A stretch of 34,342 nt of DNA, taken from contig NZ_JACCKA010000093.1 in NCBI RefSeq assembly GCF_013425525.1, forward strand, positions 33,769 through 68,110. The letters run 5' to 3'. Under the pieces are notes generated by a model. The model did no database searches and was not told the origin of the DNA. It saw only the letters and a list, made by a program, of their open reading frames with translations. This DNA comes from Luteimonas salinisoli (GTDB lineage: Bacteria; Pseudomonadota; Gammaproteobacteria; Xanthomonadales; Xanthomonadaceae). The position numbers and the translations under genes were made by a program. Each line of letters begins with the position of its first letter. Position 1 is the first letter of the stretch. This document shows positions 16,447 through 25,373 of the stretch, piece after piece.

Positions 16447-17415
16447 ATGACACAACCCGTACCCGAAGCCGCTTCCGTCCCGGAAGACGACCAGCCGACG
16501 CCGTCGCATCCCCGCCAGCAGGAGATCCCGCTGGCGGTGGTGCACGGGCAGCCGGTGCTGCAGATCCCGCAGGACCTGTACATCCCGCCGGACGCGCTGG
16601 AAGTCATCCTGGAGGCGTTCGAGGGGCCGCTCGACCTGCTGCTGTACCTGATCCGCCGGCAGAACCTCGATATCCTCGACATCCCGGTCGCCGAGATCAC
16701 CCGTCAGTACGTCGAATACATCGGCGTGATGCAGGACCTGCGCTTCGAACTGGCGGCCGAATACCTGGTGATGGCCGCGATCCTGGCCGAGATCAAGTCG
16801 CGGATGCTGCTGCCGCGGCCGCCGACCGAAGAAGGCCTGGAAGAGGACCCACGCGCCGAACTGGTGCGCAGGCTGCAGGAGTACGAGCGCTTCAAGCAGG
16901 CGGCCGAGGACGTCGACGCGCTGCCGCGGATGGACCGCAACACCAGCCAGGTCGCGGCCTTCATGCCCGACCGCGCCGCGGTGCGGCTGCCGCCGCCGGT
17001 GGAACTGCGCGAGATGCTGCTGGCGCTGCACGACGTGCTCAAGCGCGCCGAGCTCTTCACCGGCCATGAGATCAAGCGCGACGCGCTGAGCGTGCGCCAG
17101 CGCATGGGCGATGTGCTGACCCGGCTGGAGGACGGCGCGTTCCACCGCTTCGAATCGCTGTTCGAGGCGCGCGAGGGGAAGCTCGGCGTGGTGGTCACCC
17201 TGCTCTCGCTGCTGGAGCTGGCCAAGGAGCAGCTGCTCGAGATCGTGCAGGAGCAGGCCGACGAAGCGCACGCCGCCGAGCGCCGGCCGCCGGCGCCGAT
17301 CTACGTCAGGTCGCTGGCCGCCGGAGGCGGCGGCGAGGAGGTCGAGCTGAGCAGCGAGTTCGACGACGACGACACCACCGCTGCCGCGGAAACCCCGGCC
17401 GACGACGGCCGCTGA
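16447..17415 (+). CDS. scpA: Segregation and condensation protein A (kleisin)
   Basis: A 322-aa ScpA, the kleisin subunit of the SMC-ScpAB condensin complex, which compacts and segregates the chromosome. The SMC-binding N-terminal region is clear: FEGPLDLLLYLIRRQNLDILDIPV, YLVMAAILAEIKSRMLLP. The C-terminal winged helix contains VVTLLSLLELAKEQLLEIVQ. About 50 extra residues precede the core, and a short acidic tail (SSEFDDDDTTAAAE) ends the protein. ATG 16447 follows a GGAGG at longer than ideal spacing; frames starting upstream have no homologous sequence. scpB follows after 69 bp. Confidence 0.95.
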   Translation: MTQPVPEAASVPEDDQPTPSHPRQQEIPLAVVHGQPVLQIPQDLYIPPDALEVILEAFEGPLDLLLYLIRRQNLDILDIPVAEITRQYVEYIGVMQDLRFELAAEYLVMAAILAEIKSRMLLPRPPTEEGLEEDPRAELVRRLQEYERFKQAAEDVDALPRMDRNTSQVAAFMPDRAAVRLPPPVELREMLLALHDVLKRAELFTGHEIKRDALSVRQRMGDVLTRLEDGAFHRFESLFEAREGKLGVVVTLLSLLELAKEQLLEIVQEQADEAHAAERRPPAPIYVRSLAAGGGGEEVELSSEFDDDDTTAAAETPADDGR

Positions 17416-17484
17416 CGCGGCACCGCCGGCGCGCCGGACGCGCGCCATCCCGACCGACAGACGACCCATGCCCGAAGACACTCC

Positions 17485-18513
17485 ATGGACCAACCACTGA
17501 TCACCCGCATCGTCGAGGCCGCCCTGCTGGCGGCGAGCCAGCCGCTCAGCGTCGCGCAGCTGCGCGGGCTGTTCACCCTCGACGAGCCGGCCCCCGAGGG
17601 CGCCGTCGAGCAGGCGCTCGAGACCCTGCAGGCCGGGTGCTCGGAACGCGGCGTGGAGCTCGTCGAGGTGGCCTCCGGGTGGCGCTTCCAGGTCGCCGGC
17701 GACGTCCATGCCTGGGTGGCGCGGCTGTGGACCGAGCGCCAGACCAAATACACGCGCGCCACCCTCGAGACGCTGGCGCTGATCGCCTACCGCCAGCCGA
17801 TCACCCGCGGCGAGATCGAGCAGGTCCGCGGCGTGGCCACCAACAGCAACATCATCAAGGCCCTGGAGGAGCGCGAGTGGATCCGCGTGGTCGGCCACCG
17901 CGACATCCCCGGACGCCCGGAACTGCTGGGGACCACCAAGGGGTTCCTCGACTACTTCGGGCTCAAGCGCCTGGACGAGCTGCCGCCATTGTCCGAGCTG
18001 AAGGATTTCGGCGAGCTGGAGCCGCAGTTCAAGTTCGATCCCGGCGCGCCGGACGGCGAGGCGATGCCGGTCGGCGATCTCCCGGCCGAAGGCGCGGCGA
18101 ACGGACCGGGCGAAGCCGGCGGCGAGGCGATCGACGCGGAAGGCGGCACCCCGGCCGGCTCCGGGACCGACATCGGCAGCGGCGCCGACGCTTCGTCAGG
18201 AATCGGAGCCGGCCCCGCCACCGACAGCGATACCAGTACCGACGCGGGACCGGAACCGGACCCCGAATCCGACACCGGCATCCAGGCCGGGCCGGACGGT
18301 GGCGGCGACGACGACCCCGGCGAACCCTCCGGCACCGCCGCGCCCGCCGACGGCACCGACGACGGCGACGGATTCCCGTCCGAGCCCGAGCCCCACCCAG
18401 ACGATCCCACGCCGTCGTCCTCCAGCGACGACGGACGGCCCACCCCCCACGACATCGACACGCAGAACGACGCCCTCGCCGCCGACGGCGACAGCGAACG
18501 GAGTACATCATGA
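17485..18513 (+). CDS. scpB: Segregation and condensation protein B, with a long acidic tail
   Basis: A 342-aa ScpB. Two winged-helix domains fill residues 1-185 (RIVEAALLAASQPLS; TLETLALIAYRQPITRGEIE; VRGVATNSNIIKALEEREWI; TTKGFLDYFGL). Two ScpB subunits clasp the kleisin ScpA. Residues from about 186 to the end (around 155 aa) are low-complexity, rich in Gly, Asp, Pro, Ser and Thr, and strongly acidic. Typical ScpB proteins are about 180-220 aa, so this tail is unusual. The stop overlaps the rluB start (ATGA). A 10-codon frame from ATG 17468 overlaps the start, but no role for it is evident. Confidence 0.94.
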   Translation: MDQPLITRIVEAALLAASQPLSVAQLRGLFTLDEPAPEGAVEQALETLQAGCSERGVELVEVASGWRFQVAGDVHAWVARLWTERQTKYTRATLETLALIAYRQPITRGEIEQVRGVATNSNIIKALEEREWIRVVGHRDIPGRPELLGTTKGFLDYFGLKRLDELPPLSELKDFGELEPQFKFDPGAPDGEAMPVGDLPAEGAANGPGEAGGEAIDAEGGTPAGSGTDIGSGADASSGIGAGPATDSDTSTDAGPEPDPESDTGIQAGPDGGGDDDPGEPSGTAAPADGTDDGDGFPSEPEPHPDDPTPSSSSDDGRPTPHDIDTQNDALAADGDSERSTS

Positions 18514-20030
18514 AAGAACAATCCAGCCCGAATCCCAAGGGCAGCCGCAAGCTTTCGCTCAAGCGCGAAGGCGACGCCGGCACCGCCGGGCCCAAGCTCG
18601 AAGAGCGCCTGCACAAGGTGCTGGCGCAGGCCGGACTCGGCTCTCGACGCGCGCTAGAGCAGCGCATCGCCGAGGGCCTGGTCAAGGTCAACGGCGAGAC
18701 CGCCCAGGTCGGCATGAGCGTCGGCAGCGGCGACCGCATCGACATCGACGGCCGCAGCTTCGTCGCCACCGCGCTGACCGAACCGGCGCGCGTGCTGATC
18801 TACAACAAGCCCGAGGGCGAGGTGACCACGCGCGAGGATCCGGAAGGACGCCCGACCGTGTTCGAGGCGCTGCCGGCGCTGAAGGGCGCGCGCTGGATCG
18901 CCATCGGCCGCCTCGACATCAACACCACCGGCCTGCTGCTGCTCACCACCGACGGCGAGCTGGCCAACACGATGATGCACCCCTCCTACGAGGTCGAGCG
19001 CGAATACGTCTGCCGCGTGCGCGCCCCCGAGGGCGAGGACATCGTCTCCGAGACCACCATCGAGCGCCTGGCGCGCGGCGTCGAACTCGAGGACGGCCCG
19101 GCCAGGTTCGACGAGGTCGAGCGCATCGGCGGCACCGATTCGCACGACTGGTTCCGGGTGCTGATCAAGGAGGGCCGCAATCGCGAGGTGCGGCGCCTGT
19201 GGGAATCGCAGGGCTGCCAGGTCAGCCGGCTCAAGCGCGTGCGCTATGGCGCCGTATCGCTGCCGCAGCCGCTGTTGCGCGGCCAGTCGCAGGAGCTGCC
19301 GGCGACGCGGGTCGAAGCGCTGCGCCGCGACCTCAAGCTCGAGGCCGGCCCGCCGCCGGCGCTGACGCTGCAGCCGGTGATCGGCCAGCGCAAGGCCGCC
19401 AAGTCGACGGTGAACATCTCGCAGCACGAGCGCGGCACCGCCTACGTCAACGGCCACAGCACCGCCGACGAAGGCCGCGAGCTGCGCCGCTTCGACCACG
19501 TGCGCGAGGACCGCGGCCGCGGCCGCGGGCGCGGCAAGCCCCACGGCGGGCTGACCGTCAGCGGCGAAAGCGCGGCCAACCAGTCGCAGAAGCCGTTCAA
19601 GCAGCGCAAGCAGAAGGGGCAGCAGCCGCTGCCCGAGGGCAATCCGGCGGCTTTCCGCAGCTGGTACGTGCCCGACGGCGTGGACACCGGCCCCAGCGGC
19701 CACCGCAACGCCGATGGCCGCGGGCCGAAGAAGCCCTCCGGCAAGAAGCGTCCCCACGGCGGACCCGGCGGCGGTGGCGGCGGCCCCGGCCGCAGCGGGC
19801 CGGGCGGCGGCGGGCCGGGCGGCAAGAGTCGTGGTCCCCGTGCCGCCAAGCCCCACGGTCATCCCGGCGGCGCGCCCAGCTTCCCCTCCGACCATGCCAC
19901 GCCGTCCGCCCGCGGCCCGGGCGACCGTCCGCGCGGCCCCAGGGCCGGCGGCAACAAGCGGCCCGGCCCCGGATCCGGCCCCCGCGGTCCGCGCGGCCCC
20001 CGCACCGGCGGCGGCGGCGGAAACCGCTAG
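18510..20030 (+). CDS. rluB: 23S rRNA pseudouridine(2605) synthase RluB, with a Gly/Arg-rich tail
   Basis: A 506-aa RsuA/RluB-family enzyme, which isomerises a uridine in 23S rRNA helix 90. The S4 RNA-binding domain is at about 30-90 (ERLHKVLAQAGLGSRRALEQ). The synthase domain is at 93-275, with the catalytic motif GRLDINTTGLLLLTTDG (Asp136) and IKEGRNREVRRLWES. The scpA-scpB-rluB order is common in this group and supports RluB over RsuA or RluE/F. The last 200 or so residues are basic and disordered, with GRGRGRGKP, KKRPHGGPGGGGGG and PRGPRGPRTGGGGG stretches reminiscent of RGG RNA-binding tails. E. coli RluB is about 290 aa. Confidence 0.93.
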   Translation: MKEQSSPNPKGSRKLSLKREGDAGTAGPKLEERLHKVLAQAGLGSRRALEQRIAEGLVKVNGETAQVGMSVGSGDRIDIDGRSFVATALTEPARVLIYNKPEGEVTTREDPEGRPTVFEALPALKGARWIAIGRLDINTTGLLLLTTDGELANTMMHPSYEVEREYVCRVRAPEGEDIVSETTIERLARGVELEDGPARFDEVERIGGTDSHDWFRVLIKEGRNREVRRLWESQGCQVSRLKRVRYGAVSLPQPLLRGQSQELPATRVEALRRDLKLEAGPPPALTLQPVIGQRKAAKSTVNISQHERGTAYVNGHSTADEGRELRRFDHVREDRGRGRGRGKPHGGLTVSGESAANQSQKPFKQRKQKGQQPLPEGNPAAFRSWYVPDGVDTGPSGHRNADGRGPKKPSGKKRPHGGPGGGGGGPGRSGPGGGGPGGKSRGPRAAKPHGHPGGAPSFPSDHATPSARGPGDRPRGPRAGGNKRPGPGSGPRGPRGPRTGGGGGNR

Positions 20031-20197
20031 GTCTCCGCGCGACTCGCCGAGGACCGCCGGCTACCCGCGGCGCCCTCGCAGGAGCGTGCCATGCACGCGA
20101 AGGCCGGCGCCGGCGGCAACGCGTCGGGATCGCCGCCAGCCCCAGCCGGAACACCCGCTGGCACGGCCGGCGCCAGGCCCGGGACCCCTCGGCCGCT

Positions 20198-20485
20198 TCA
20201 GTTGGTCCCCACCCGTCGCAGCTCGCGCACCCCGCCCAGCCACACGTAGTGCGAGCGCCCGGGCTCGAGCGCGTCGTCGATGCGCACCACCGCGTTGATC
20301 CCCTCCTCGCCGCCGGGGCCGAGGAAGGTCTGCACCACCGGGCGCACCGCGACCACGCCGGCCACGGTATCGCCGCTGTCGAGCCGCAGCTCCACGTTCG
20401 CCTCGTCGGGCAGTTGCACGGCCAGCGCCTCGATGCGGTCGATGTCGGCCTGGCTGGTGTAGACGCGCCCCGCGTTCTGTCCCAT
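20198..20485 (-). CDS. DUF3247-family small protein
   Basis: A 95-aa protein starting MGQNAGRVYTSQADIDRIEA, which resembles the Xanthomonad-specific DUF3247 family. It has no signal peptide or membrane segment. The body alternates short beta-like strands (VELRLDSGDTVAGVVAVRP, INAVVRIDDA, HYVWLGGVREL) and suggests a small beta-barrel fold. Function unknown. It follows the slipin gene by 33 bp on the same strand and could be part of the nfeD-slipin operon. Start ATG 20485 has an AAGGAGC site upstream. Confidence 0.8.
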   Translation of the reverse strand: MGQNAGRVYTSQADIDRIEALAVQLPDEANVELRLDSGDTVAGVVAVRPVVQTFLGPGGEEGINAVVRIDDALEPGRSHYVWLGGVRELRRVGTN

Positions 20486-20518
20486 GGATCGGCTCCTTCG
20501 GCGTTCCCGCGGTGGATG

Positions 20519-21274
20519 TCAGCCGTTCTTGCGCCCGTGCACCAGCGACTCGATGAACTCGATCGGCAGCGGGAACACGATGGTCGAACTCTTGTCGCCG
20601 GCGATGTCGCTGAGCGTAGACAGGTAGCGCAGCTGGATCGCCCGCGGGTCCTCGCCCAGCTTCACCGCCGCTTCCACCAGCTGCTCGGCCGCCTGCTTCT
20701 CGCCCTCGGCGTGGATCACCTTCGCGCGGCGCTGGCGCTCGGCCTCGGCCTGGCGGGCCATCGCCCGCACCATGGTCTCGTTGATGTCGACGTGCTTGAT
20801 CTCGACGTTGGCCACCTTCACCCCCCAGGCGTCGGTCTGCTGGTCGAGGATGGCCTGGATGTCGTTGTTGAGCTTGTCGCGCTCGGACAGCATCTCGTCC
20901 ATATCGTGCTTGCCCAGCACCGAGCGCAGCGTGGTCTGCGCCAGCTGGCTGGTCGCCTCGTAATAGTGCTCGACGTTGACGATCGCCTTCTGCGGGTCGA
21001 CCACCCGGAAATACACCACGGCGTTGACCTGCACCGAGACGTTGTCGCGCGAGATCAGGTCCTGCGAGGGCACGTCCATGACGATGGTGCGCAGGTCGAT
21101 GCGTTCCATGGTCTGGACCACCGGGATCAGAATGATCAGCCCCGGGCCCTTGACCTTCCAGAAACGACCGAGCTGGAACACCACCCCGCGCTCGTACTCG
21201 CGCAGGATCTTGATCGCGCTGAACAGCGCGACCACGACGATCAGGATGACGGGAAACAGGGCGATCAGGTTCAT
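20519..21274 (-). CDS. Slipin/stomatin-like SPFH-domain membrane protein
   Basis: A 251-aa SPFH protein with one N-terminal membrane anchor (about 1-22). The band-7 domain follows ([40 protein letters not shown]), then a C-terminal coiled coil ([23 protein letters not shown]). Such proteins form ring-like scaffolds on the membrane and organise lipid microdomains or proteases. Its ATG overlaps the stop of the nfeD gene (ATGA). NfeD-type proteases and slipins are a classic conserved pair, and archaeal NfeD is reported to cleave its stomatin partner. Confidence 0.94.
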   Translation of the reverse strand: MNLIALFPVILIVVVALFSAIKILREYERGVVFQLGRFWKVKGPGLIILIPVVQTMERIDLRTIVMDVPSQDLISRDNVSVQVNAVVYFRVVDPQKAIVNVEHYYEATSQLAQTTLRSVLGKHDMDEMLSERDKLNNDIQAILDQQTDAWGVKVANVEIKHVDINETMVRAMARQAEAERQRRAKVIHAEGEKQAAEQLVEAAVKLGEDPRAIQLRYLSTLSDIAGDKSSTIVFPLPIEFIESLVHGRKNG

Positions 21275-22731
21275 GGCATGGCCTCGCTGGGTTCGTTGAG
21301 TCGGTGGTCGGTGCCGTCGTCGACCGGCGCGACCCGCAGCACCAGTCCGTCCATCGCCAGCACCCGCACGCGCTGTCCCTCGCGCACCGGTGTGGCGCAA
21401 TCGGCCTGCCAGGTCTCGCCGCGGATGCGCACCTGGCCGCGGCCGGAGAAGTCGCGCGTGGCGATGGCCTCGTGGCCGAGCAGCTCCTCGACGCCGCTGA
21501 CCACGGGGCGGCGCCTGGCACGCAGCGCCAGCCACAGCGCGCCCATGAACGCCAGGCCGCTGGCCAGCCCGATCGAGAAGATCAGCCGCCCCGGTACCCC
21601 GAACCCGGGCGCGTCCTCGAACAGGATCACCGAGCCGACCAGCAGCGCGATCAGCCCGCCGATGCCGAGCACGCCGAAACTCGGCGCCGCCATCTCGGCC
21701 ACCATCAATCCCGCCCCGAGCACGATCAGTGCGACCCCGGCGTAGTTCACCGGCAGCACCTGCAGCGCGTAGAGGCCGAGCAACAGGCTGATCCCGCCGA
21801 TCACCCCGGGGACGATCGCACCCGGGCTGTAGCCCTCGAACATCAGCCCGTACAGCCCGACCAGCAGCAACATGTAGGCGACAGTCGGCTCGGTCAGCAC
21901 GGACAGCAGGGCGACGCGCCAGTCCGGCGCGACCTCGGTCACCGGCTGCCCGGCGACCGCCAGCACCGCGCTGCGCCCGGCCAGCGAAACCTCGCGCCCA
22001 TCCGCCTGCGCCAGCAGATCGTCCAGGTCCGCGGCGACGATCTCGATGACCCCGCGCTCGCGCGCCTCGCGCGCGGTGAGGGTGGCGGCCTCGCGTACCG
22101 CCGCTTCGGCGAACTCCGCATCGCGGCCGCGCAGGTCGGCGAGGCTGCGCAGATAGGCCACCGAATCGTTGACCGCCTTGCGCTCGGGCGCGGAGTCCGG
22201 CTGGCGCGTGCGCGACGGCTCGCGCGCGCCCTCGGCTTCGCCTGTCGCGCCGCCCGCAGCGTCATCGCCGTCCTCTTCACCGGGGTCTTCGCGACCCCGC
22301 CCGCCGGGCATGCCGCCACCCAGCGACACCGGCGTCGCCGCGCCCAGCGCGGTGGCCGGCGCCATCGCCGCCACATGGCTGGCATAGACGATGTAGGTGC
22401 CGGCGCTGGCGGCCCGCGCGCCCGCCGGCGCCACCCAGGCGATCACCGGCACCTCGGCGGCGAGAATCTCCAGGTTGATGTCTCGTGTCGCGGCATCCAG
22501 CCCACCCGGGGTGTCGATGCGCAGCACCAGGGCGCGCGCGCCCTCGTCGGCCGCACGGCGCAGGCTCCTGCGCACGTGGTCGCTGGTGGCGGGTCCGATG
22601 CCGCCCTTGATGTCGATCAGCAGCACGCCCCCGCCCTCCGCCGGCGCCGCAGGCTGCGACTGCGCGGAGAACAGCGCCGATGCCAGGCCCGCCAGCAGGA
22701 GCAAGCCCCAGGCCCGTGCGTTCAAGGTCAT
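21271..22731 (-). CDS. NfeD1b-type membrane-bound ClpP-class serine protease
   Basis: A 486-aa NfeD-family protein. A signal peptide or anchor is at 1-24. The ClpP-like domain (35-250) carries [20 protein letters not shown], the nucleophile region [14 protein letters not shown] (Ser109) and the likely catalytic Lys185 in [20 protein letters not shown]. An acidic Gly/Pro-rich insert (about 138-182) interrupts the domain. Four or five membrane segments and a C-terminal OB-fold NfeD domain follow ([20 protein letters not shown]). ATG 22731 is preferred because it opens the signal peptide and follows a GGGGGCGGG stretch; a frame from 22812 adds unrelated residues. It is translationally coupled to the slipin gene. 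Confidence 0.93.
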   Translation of the reverse strand: MTLNARAWGLLLLAGLASALFSAQSQPAAPAEGGGVLLIDIKGGIGPATSDHVRRSLRRAADEGARALVLRIDTPGGLDAATRDINLEILAAEVPVIAWVAPAGARAASAGTYIVYASHVAAMAPATALGAATPVSLGGGMPGGRGREDPGEEDGDDAAGGATGEAEGAREPSRTRQPDSAPERKAVNDSVAYLRSLADLRGRDAEFAEAAVREAATLTAREARERGVIEIVAADLDDLLAQADGREVSLAGRSAVLAVAGQPVTEVAPDWRVALLSVLTEPTVAYMLLLVGLYGLMFEGYSPGAIVPGVIGGISLLLGLYALQVLPVNYAGVALIVLGAGLMVAEMAAPSFGVLGIGGLIALLVGSVILFEDAPGFGVPGRLIFSIGLASGLAFMGALWLALRARRRPVVSGVEELLGHEAIATRDFSGRGQVRIRGETWQADCATPVREGQRVRVLAMDGLVLRVAPVDDGTDHRLNEPSEAMP

Positions 22732-23183
22732 GCCCGCCCCCGAGGGTGCGACGCGAATCCGTCCGGAGCCCCAGTAGACACGACGGTCTGTAAAAAGCGC
22801 GGCAAAGGGCACTCCGGGCGCCCCGTGGAGCGGCCCCTGCCCGACAGCCCTGCCCCCGGAGCGAGCTGCGTAGAGCCGAGCTCGCTCGGCTGCGCGGTCT
22901 CCGGAGCCGAGAGCAGCGGAGCAAGCTCCGCTCTACGAAGGCGGCCGGACCGCGACGCAGCTTAAAACCCCCGTAGAGCCGAGCTTGCTCGGCTGCGCGG
23001 TCTCCGGAGCCGAGAGCAGCGGAGCAAGCTCCGCTCTACGAAGGCGGCCAGACCGCGACGCAGCTCAAAACCCCCGTAGAGCCGAGCTTGCTCGGCTGCG
23101 CGGTCTCCGGAGCCGAGAGCAGCGGAGCAAGCTCCGCTCTACGGCTTACCGGAACCGCACGGGCCGCGATCGGCCGCCGCCAT
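22732..23183. other. Gene-free stretch carrying a repeat array
   Basis: A 452-bp gap between the omega-amidase stop and the nfeD start, both on minus. Most of it is the three-unit GTAG repeat array at 22870-23142. The upstream region of nfeD (22732-22869) should hold its promoter, but none stands out. Open frames across the array are artefacts of its repeated sequence. Confidence 0.75.
22870..23142. repeat. Array of three GTAG-headed REP pairs, 103-bp period
   Basis: Three nearly identical 67-bp units (22870-22936, 22973-23039, 23076-23142) are separated by 36-bp spacers that are themselves near-identical. Each unit starts GTAGAGCCGAGC and ends GCTCCGCTCTAC, with facing stem-loops as in the units near 12700. 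The first unit has a loop variant (CTCG for TTG). The near-identity of units plus spacers points to recent tandem duplication. Confidence 0.9.
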
Positions 23184-23990
23184 CTATCGCTCCTGGCGCA
23201 GCTCGAACGCGTCGCCGTCCAGCATCGCCGGAAAGCGCTCGCGGTGGGCGGCCAGTTCGGCCGCCAGCAGCGTCGTGGTGCTGATCACCTCGGCGTCGGT
23301 GCACTCGCTGACGGCTTGGCCGAGGAAGTCGATCACCGCGCTGTCGCCGGCATAGTCGATGCCGTTGCCATCGCGGCCGACGCGGTTGAGTCCGGCGACG
23401 TAGCACAGGTTCTCGATGGCGCGCGCGCGCAGCAGGGTCTTCCAGGCGTACGCGCGTGCGGCCGGCCAGTTGGCCACGTAGATCTGCAGGTCGTAGTCCA
23501 GCCCGCCGGCGCGCTCGACGTCGTAGCGATTGCGCGCGAACACCGGAAAACGCAGGTCGTAGCAGACCAGCGGACAGATCCGCCAGCCCTTCCATTCCAC
23601 CGTCAGTCTTTCGCGGCCGGCGCGGTAGCGCTCGTGCTCGCGCGCATAGCGGAACAGGTGGCGCTTGTCGTAGTGCCGCAGTCCGCCGTCGGGCGTGGCC
23701 CAGAGCATGCGGTTGAACACGCCCTGCTCCGTGCGCAGCTGCACGCTGCCGGTGACCGCGGCGTCGAGGGCGGCCGCCTGCTCGCGCATCCAGGCGACGG
23801 TGGGCCCGTCCATGGTCTCGGCCCGGTCGATGGCCTCGTTGGAGAAGCCGCTGGTGAAGGTCTCCGGCAGGATCACCACGTCGGTGGAGCCGTGCAGCGG
23901 TGCGATCAGTCCGCCGTAGTACTCGCGATTGCCGGCCGGGTCGTGCCAAAGGGTCATGCCCTGGACCAGGGAGATGCGAAGGTTTTCCAT
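23184..23990 (-). CDS. Omega-amidase / nitrilase-family amidohydrolase (YafV-like)
   Basis: A 268-aa carbon-nitrogen hydrolase with the Glu-Lys-Cys triad visible: E43 in LPETFTSGF, K109 in YDKRHLF and C143 in PLVCYDLRFP. Length and motifs fit YafV-type omega-amidases, which hydrolyse alpha-ketoglutaramate or alpha-ketosuccinamate, the keto-amides left after glutamine- or asparagine-dependent transamination. The aminotransferase gene at 25374 supports this reading. AGGAGG lies one base before ATG 23990. The gene follows the serine hydrolase gene by 19 bp, so they are probably cotranscribed. Confidence 0.9.
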   Translation of the reverse strand: MENLRISLVQGMTLWHDPAGNREYYGGLIAPLHGSTDVVILPETFTSGFSNEAIDRAETMDGPTVAWMREQAAALDAAVTGSVQLRTEQGVFNRMLWATPDGGLRHYDKRHLFRYAREHERYRAGRERLTVEWKGWRICPLVCYDLRFPVFARNRYDVERAGGLDYDLQIYVANWPAARAYAWKTLLRARAIENLCYVAGLNRVGRDGNGIDYAGDSAVIDFLGQAVSECTDAEVISTTTLLAAELAAHRERFPAMLDGDAFELRQER

Positions 23991-24009
23991 GCCTCCTATT
24001 GTGCCCTCA

Positions 24010-25257
24010 TCACGGTTGCGGCGGCAGCTTTCCCATCGCCTGCGCGAGCGCGATCACCCGCCCGGTGAAGTCCGTGTAGCCATCTCGCGGCTGCGGCTCG
24101 TCGCCGTCCGATGCCGCGATCTGCCGCACCGCCACCAGCCCGGCCATCGGCACCACCACGATGTATTGGCCCAGATAGCCCTGGGCCTCGTAGGCGACGA
24201 CCGGCCCTTCATCGATATCGAACAGCCGGAAGGGTCCGATGCCGCGTTTTTCGATCAGTTCCTCTCGAACCACCTGCATCTCTTCGCCGAATCGTTCCTG
24301 CAGGCCATCGAACATCGCGGCCCTGCCGTCGAAGCGGGCGCCGGCAAGAGCGCTGTCGATCCGTTGAACCAACGATTCCGGCACGCCCTTTTCACGCAGC
24401 ATGGCCGCGCTGCCCGGGTCGTAGCTGAAATGCATCCACGCTGGGCGCCGCCACCAGAGCAGGCCGCAACCCGGCTCCCCGTCCTGCCCCTGCGCGAGCA
24501 TCTCGTCGATGAAGGCGGCCGGTACCAACTGCCGCTCCTCGTACCTGCCGCGATCGAGTACCAGCTGTCCGATGCGTGCGGCATCGGCGGCGGACAGCGG
24601 GAGGCCGGCCATCGCATACGGATTGCCGGCTGCGTCCTTGTCCCATTCCGCGGCCTGGACGCCGAGCTGGCCGAACAGCCCGTCGTTGAAGAAGGCATCC
24701 ATCGGCTTGCCCGAGGCCTTCTCGATGATGCCGGCCAACAGGTTGACCGCCTTGTTGTTGTAGAAGAATTCCGCACCCGGCTCGCTGCCCAGGTCCGCGG
24801 CCAGCGCGAGCTGCACGGCATCGGGCGCGGGGTAGATCTCCTCCGTCGCCAGCATCACGTTCTGCAGGCCCGAGGTGTGGTTGAGCAGCATGCGGACGGT
24901 GACGTCGCGTTTGCCGCGCTGCTTCCACTCCGGGTAGAAGTCGGCGACCGGCTGGTCCAGCGATGCGATCCCGCCCTGCGCCAGCAACTGGCCGATGCCG
25001 AGCGCCACCACCGACTTGGTCGCCGACATCAGCTCGATCGGGGCGGGCGGCGTTCCGTCCCGGTAGTAGCTGCCGATATCGCGACCGTCATGGAGAACGA
25101 GGACGGCATCGCTACGGCTTTGCCGGCCTTCCTCGAGCAGGCTGTCGAGCGCGGCACGGGCCTCGGGCGACAGTTCCGCGGCAACGACCACGGGCGTGGC
25201 CAGAGTCAGGACGAGAGCGAGGGCCGAGGCGAACGGGCCCTGGATCGCATGAAACAT
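24010..25257 (-). CDS. Serine hydrolase of the beta-lactamase/PBP4* family, exported
   Basis: A 415-aa class C-like serine hydrolase (PF00144). The signal peptide covers about 1-27 (LATPVVVAA). The active-site SxxK is S78-A-T-K81 and the YxN motif is Y166-N-N168, followed by NLLAGIIEKASGKPMDAF. The C-terminal half has GQYIVVVPMAGLVAVR, typical of these esterases and peptidases. Family members range from D-aminopeptidases to esterases and true AmpC enzymes; the sequence does not decide, and no resistance role is implied. ATG 25257 has AAGGAG eight bases upstream; a longer frame to 25338 has no signal-like start. It sits between the aminotransferase and omega-amidase genes. Confidence 0.88.
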   Translation of the reverse strand: MFHAIQGPFASALALVLTLATPVVVAAELSPEARAALDSLLEEGRQSRSDAVLVLHDGRDIGSYYRDGTPPAPIELMSATKSVVALGIGQLLAQGGIASLDQPVADFYPEWKQRGKRDVTVRMLLNHTSGLQNVMLATEEIYPAPDAVQLALAADLGSEPGAEFFYNNKAVNLLAGIIEKASGKPMDAFFNDGLFGQLGVQAAEWDKDAAGNPYAMAGLPLSAADAARIGQLVLDRGRYEERQLVPAAFIDEMLAQGQDGEPGCGLLWWRRPAWMHFSYDPGSAAMLREKGVPESLVQRIDSALAGARFDGRAAMFDGLQERFGEEMQVVREELIEKRGIGPFRLFDIDEGPVVAYEAQGYLGQYIVVVPMAGLVAVRQIAASDGDEPQPRDGYTDFTGRVIALAQAMGKLPPQP

Positions 25258-25373
25258 CGACGCACTCCTTCGCTTGCGGAACCGGACCGCCATCGTCCAC
25301 GGCCCATGCCCCGCGGGCATGTGCTGTTGGGCGACCAACCAAAGTCACGCCGATGGCATGGCCGCTGCCGGCA

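Noticed and set aside
17468..17500. Ten-codon upstream ORF overlapping the scpB start
   Set aside because: It has no ribosome site or conserved residues; a chance ATG is the simplest explanation.
22870..23142. CRISPR array
   Set aside because: The units are 67-bp facing palindromes with near-identical 36-bp spacers, and there are no cas genes. This is a REP array, not unique spacers between short direct repeats.
24010..25257. A true AmpC antibiotic-resistance enzyme
   Set aside because: SxxK and YxN are shared by many esterases and peptidases of the family, and there is no AmpR-type regulator beside it.
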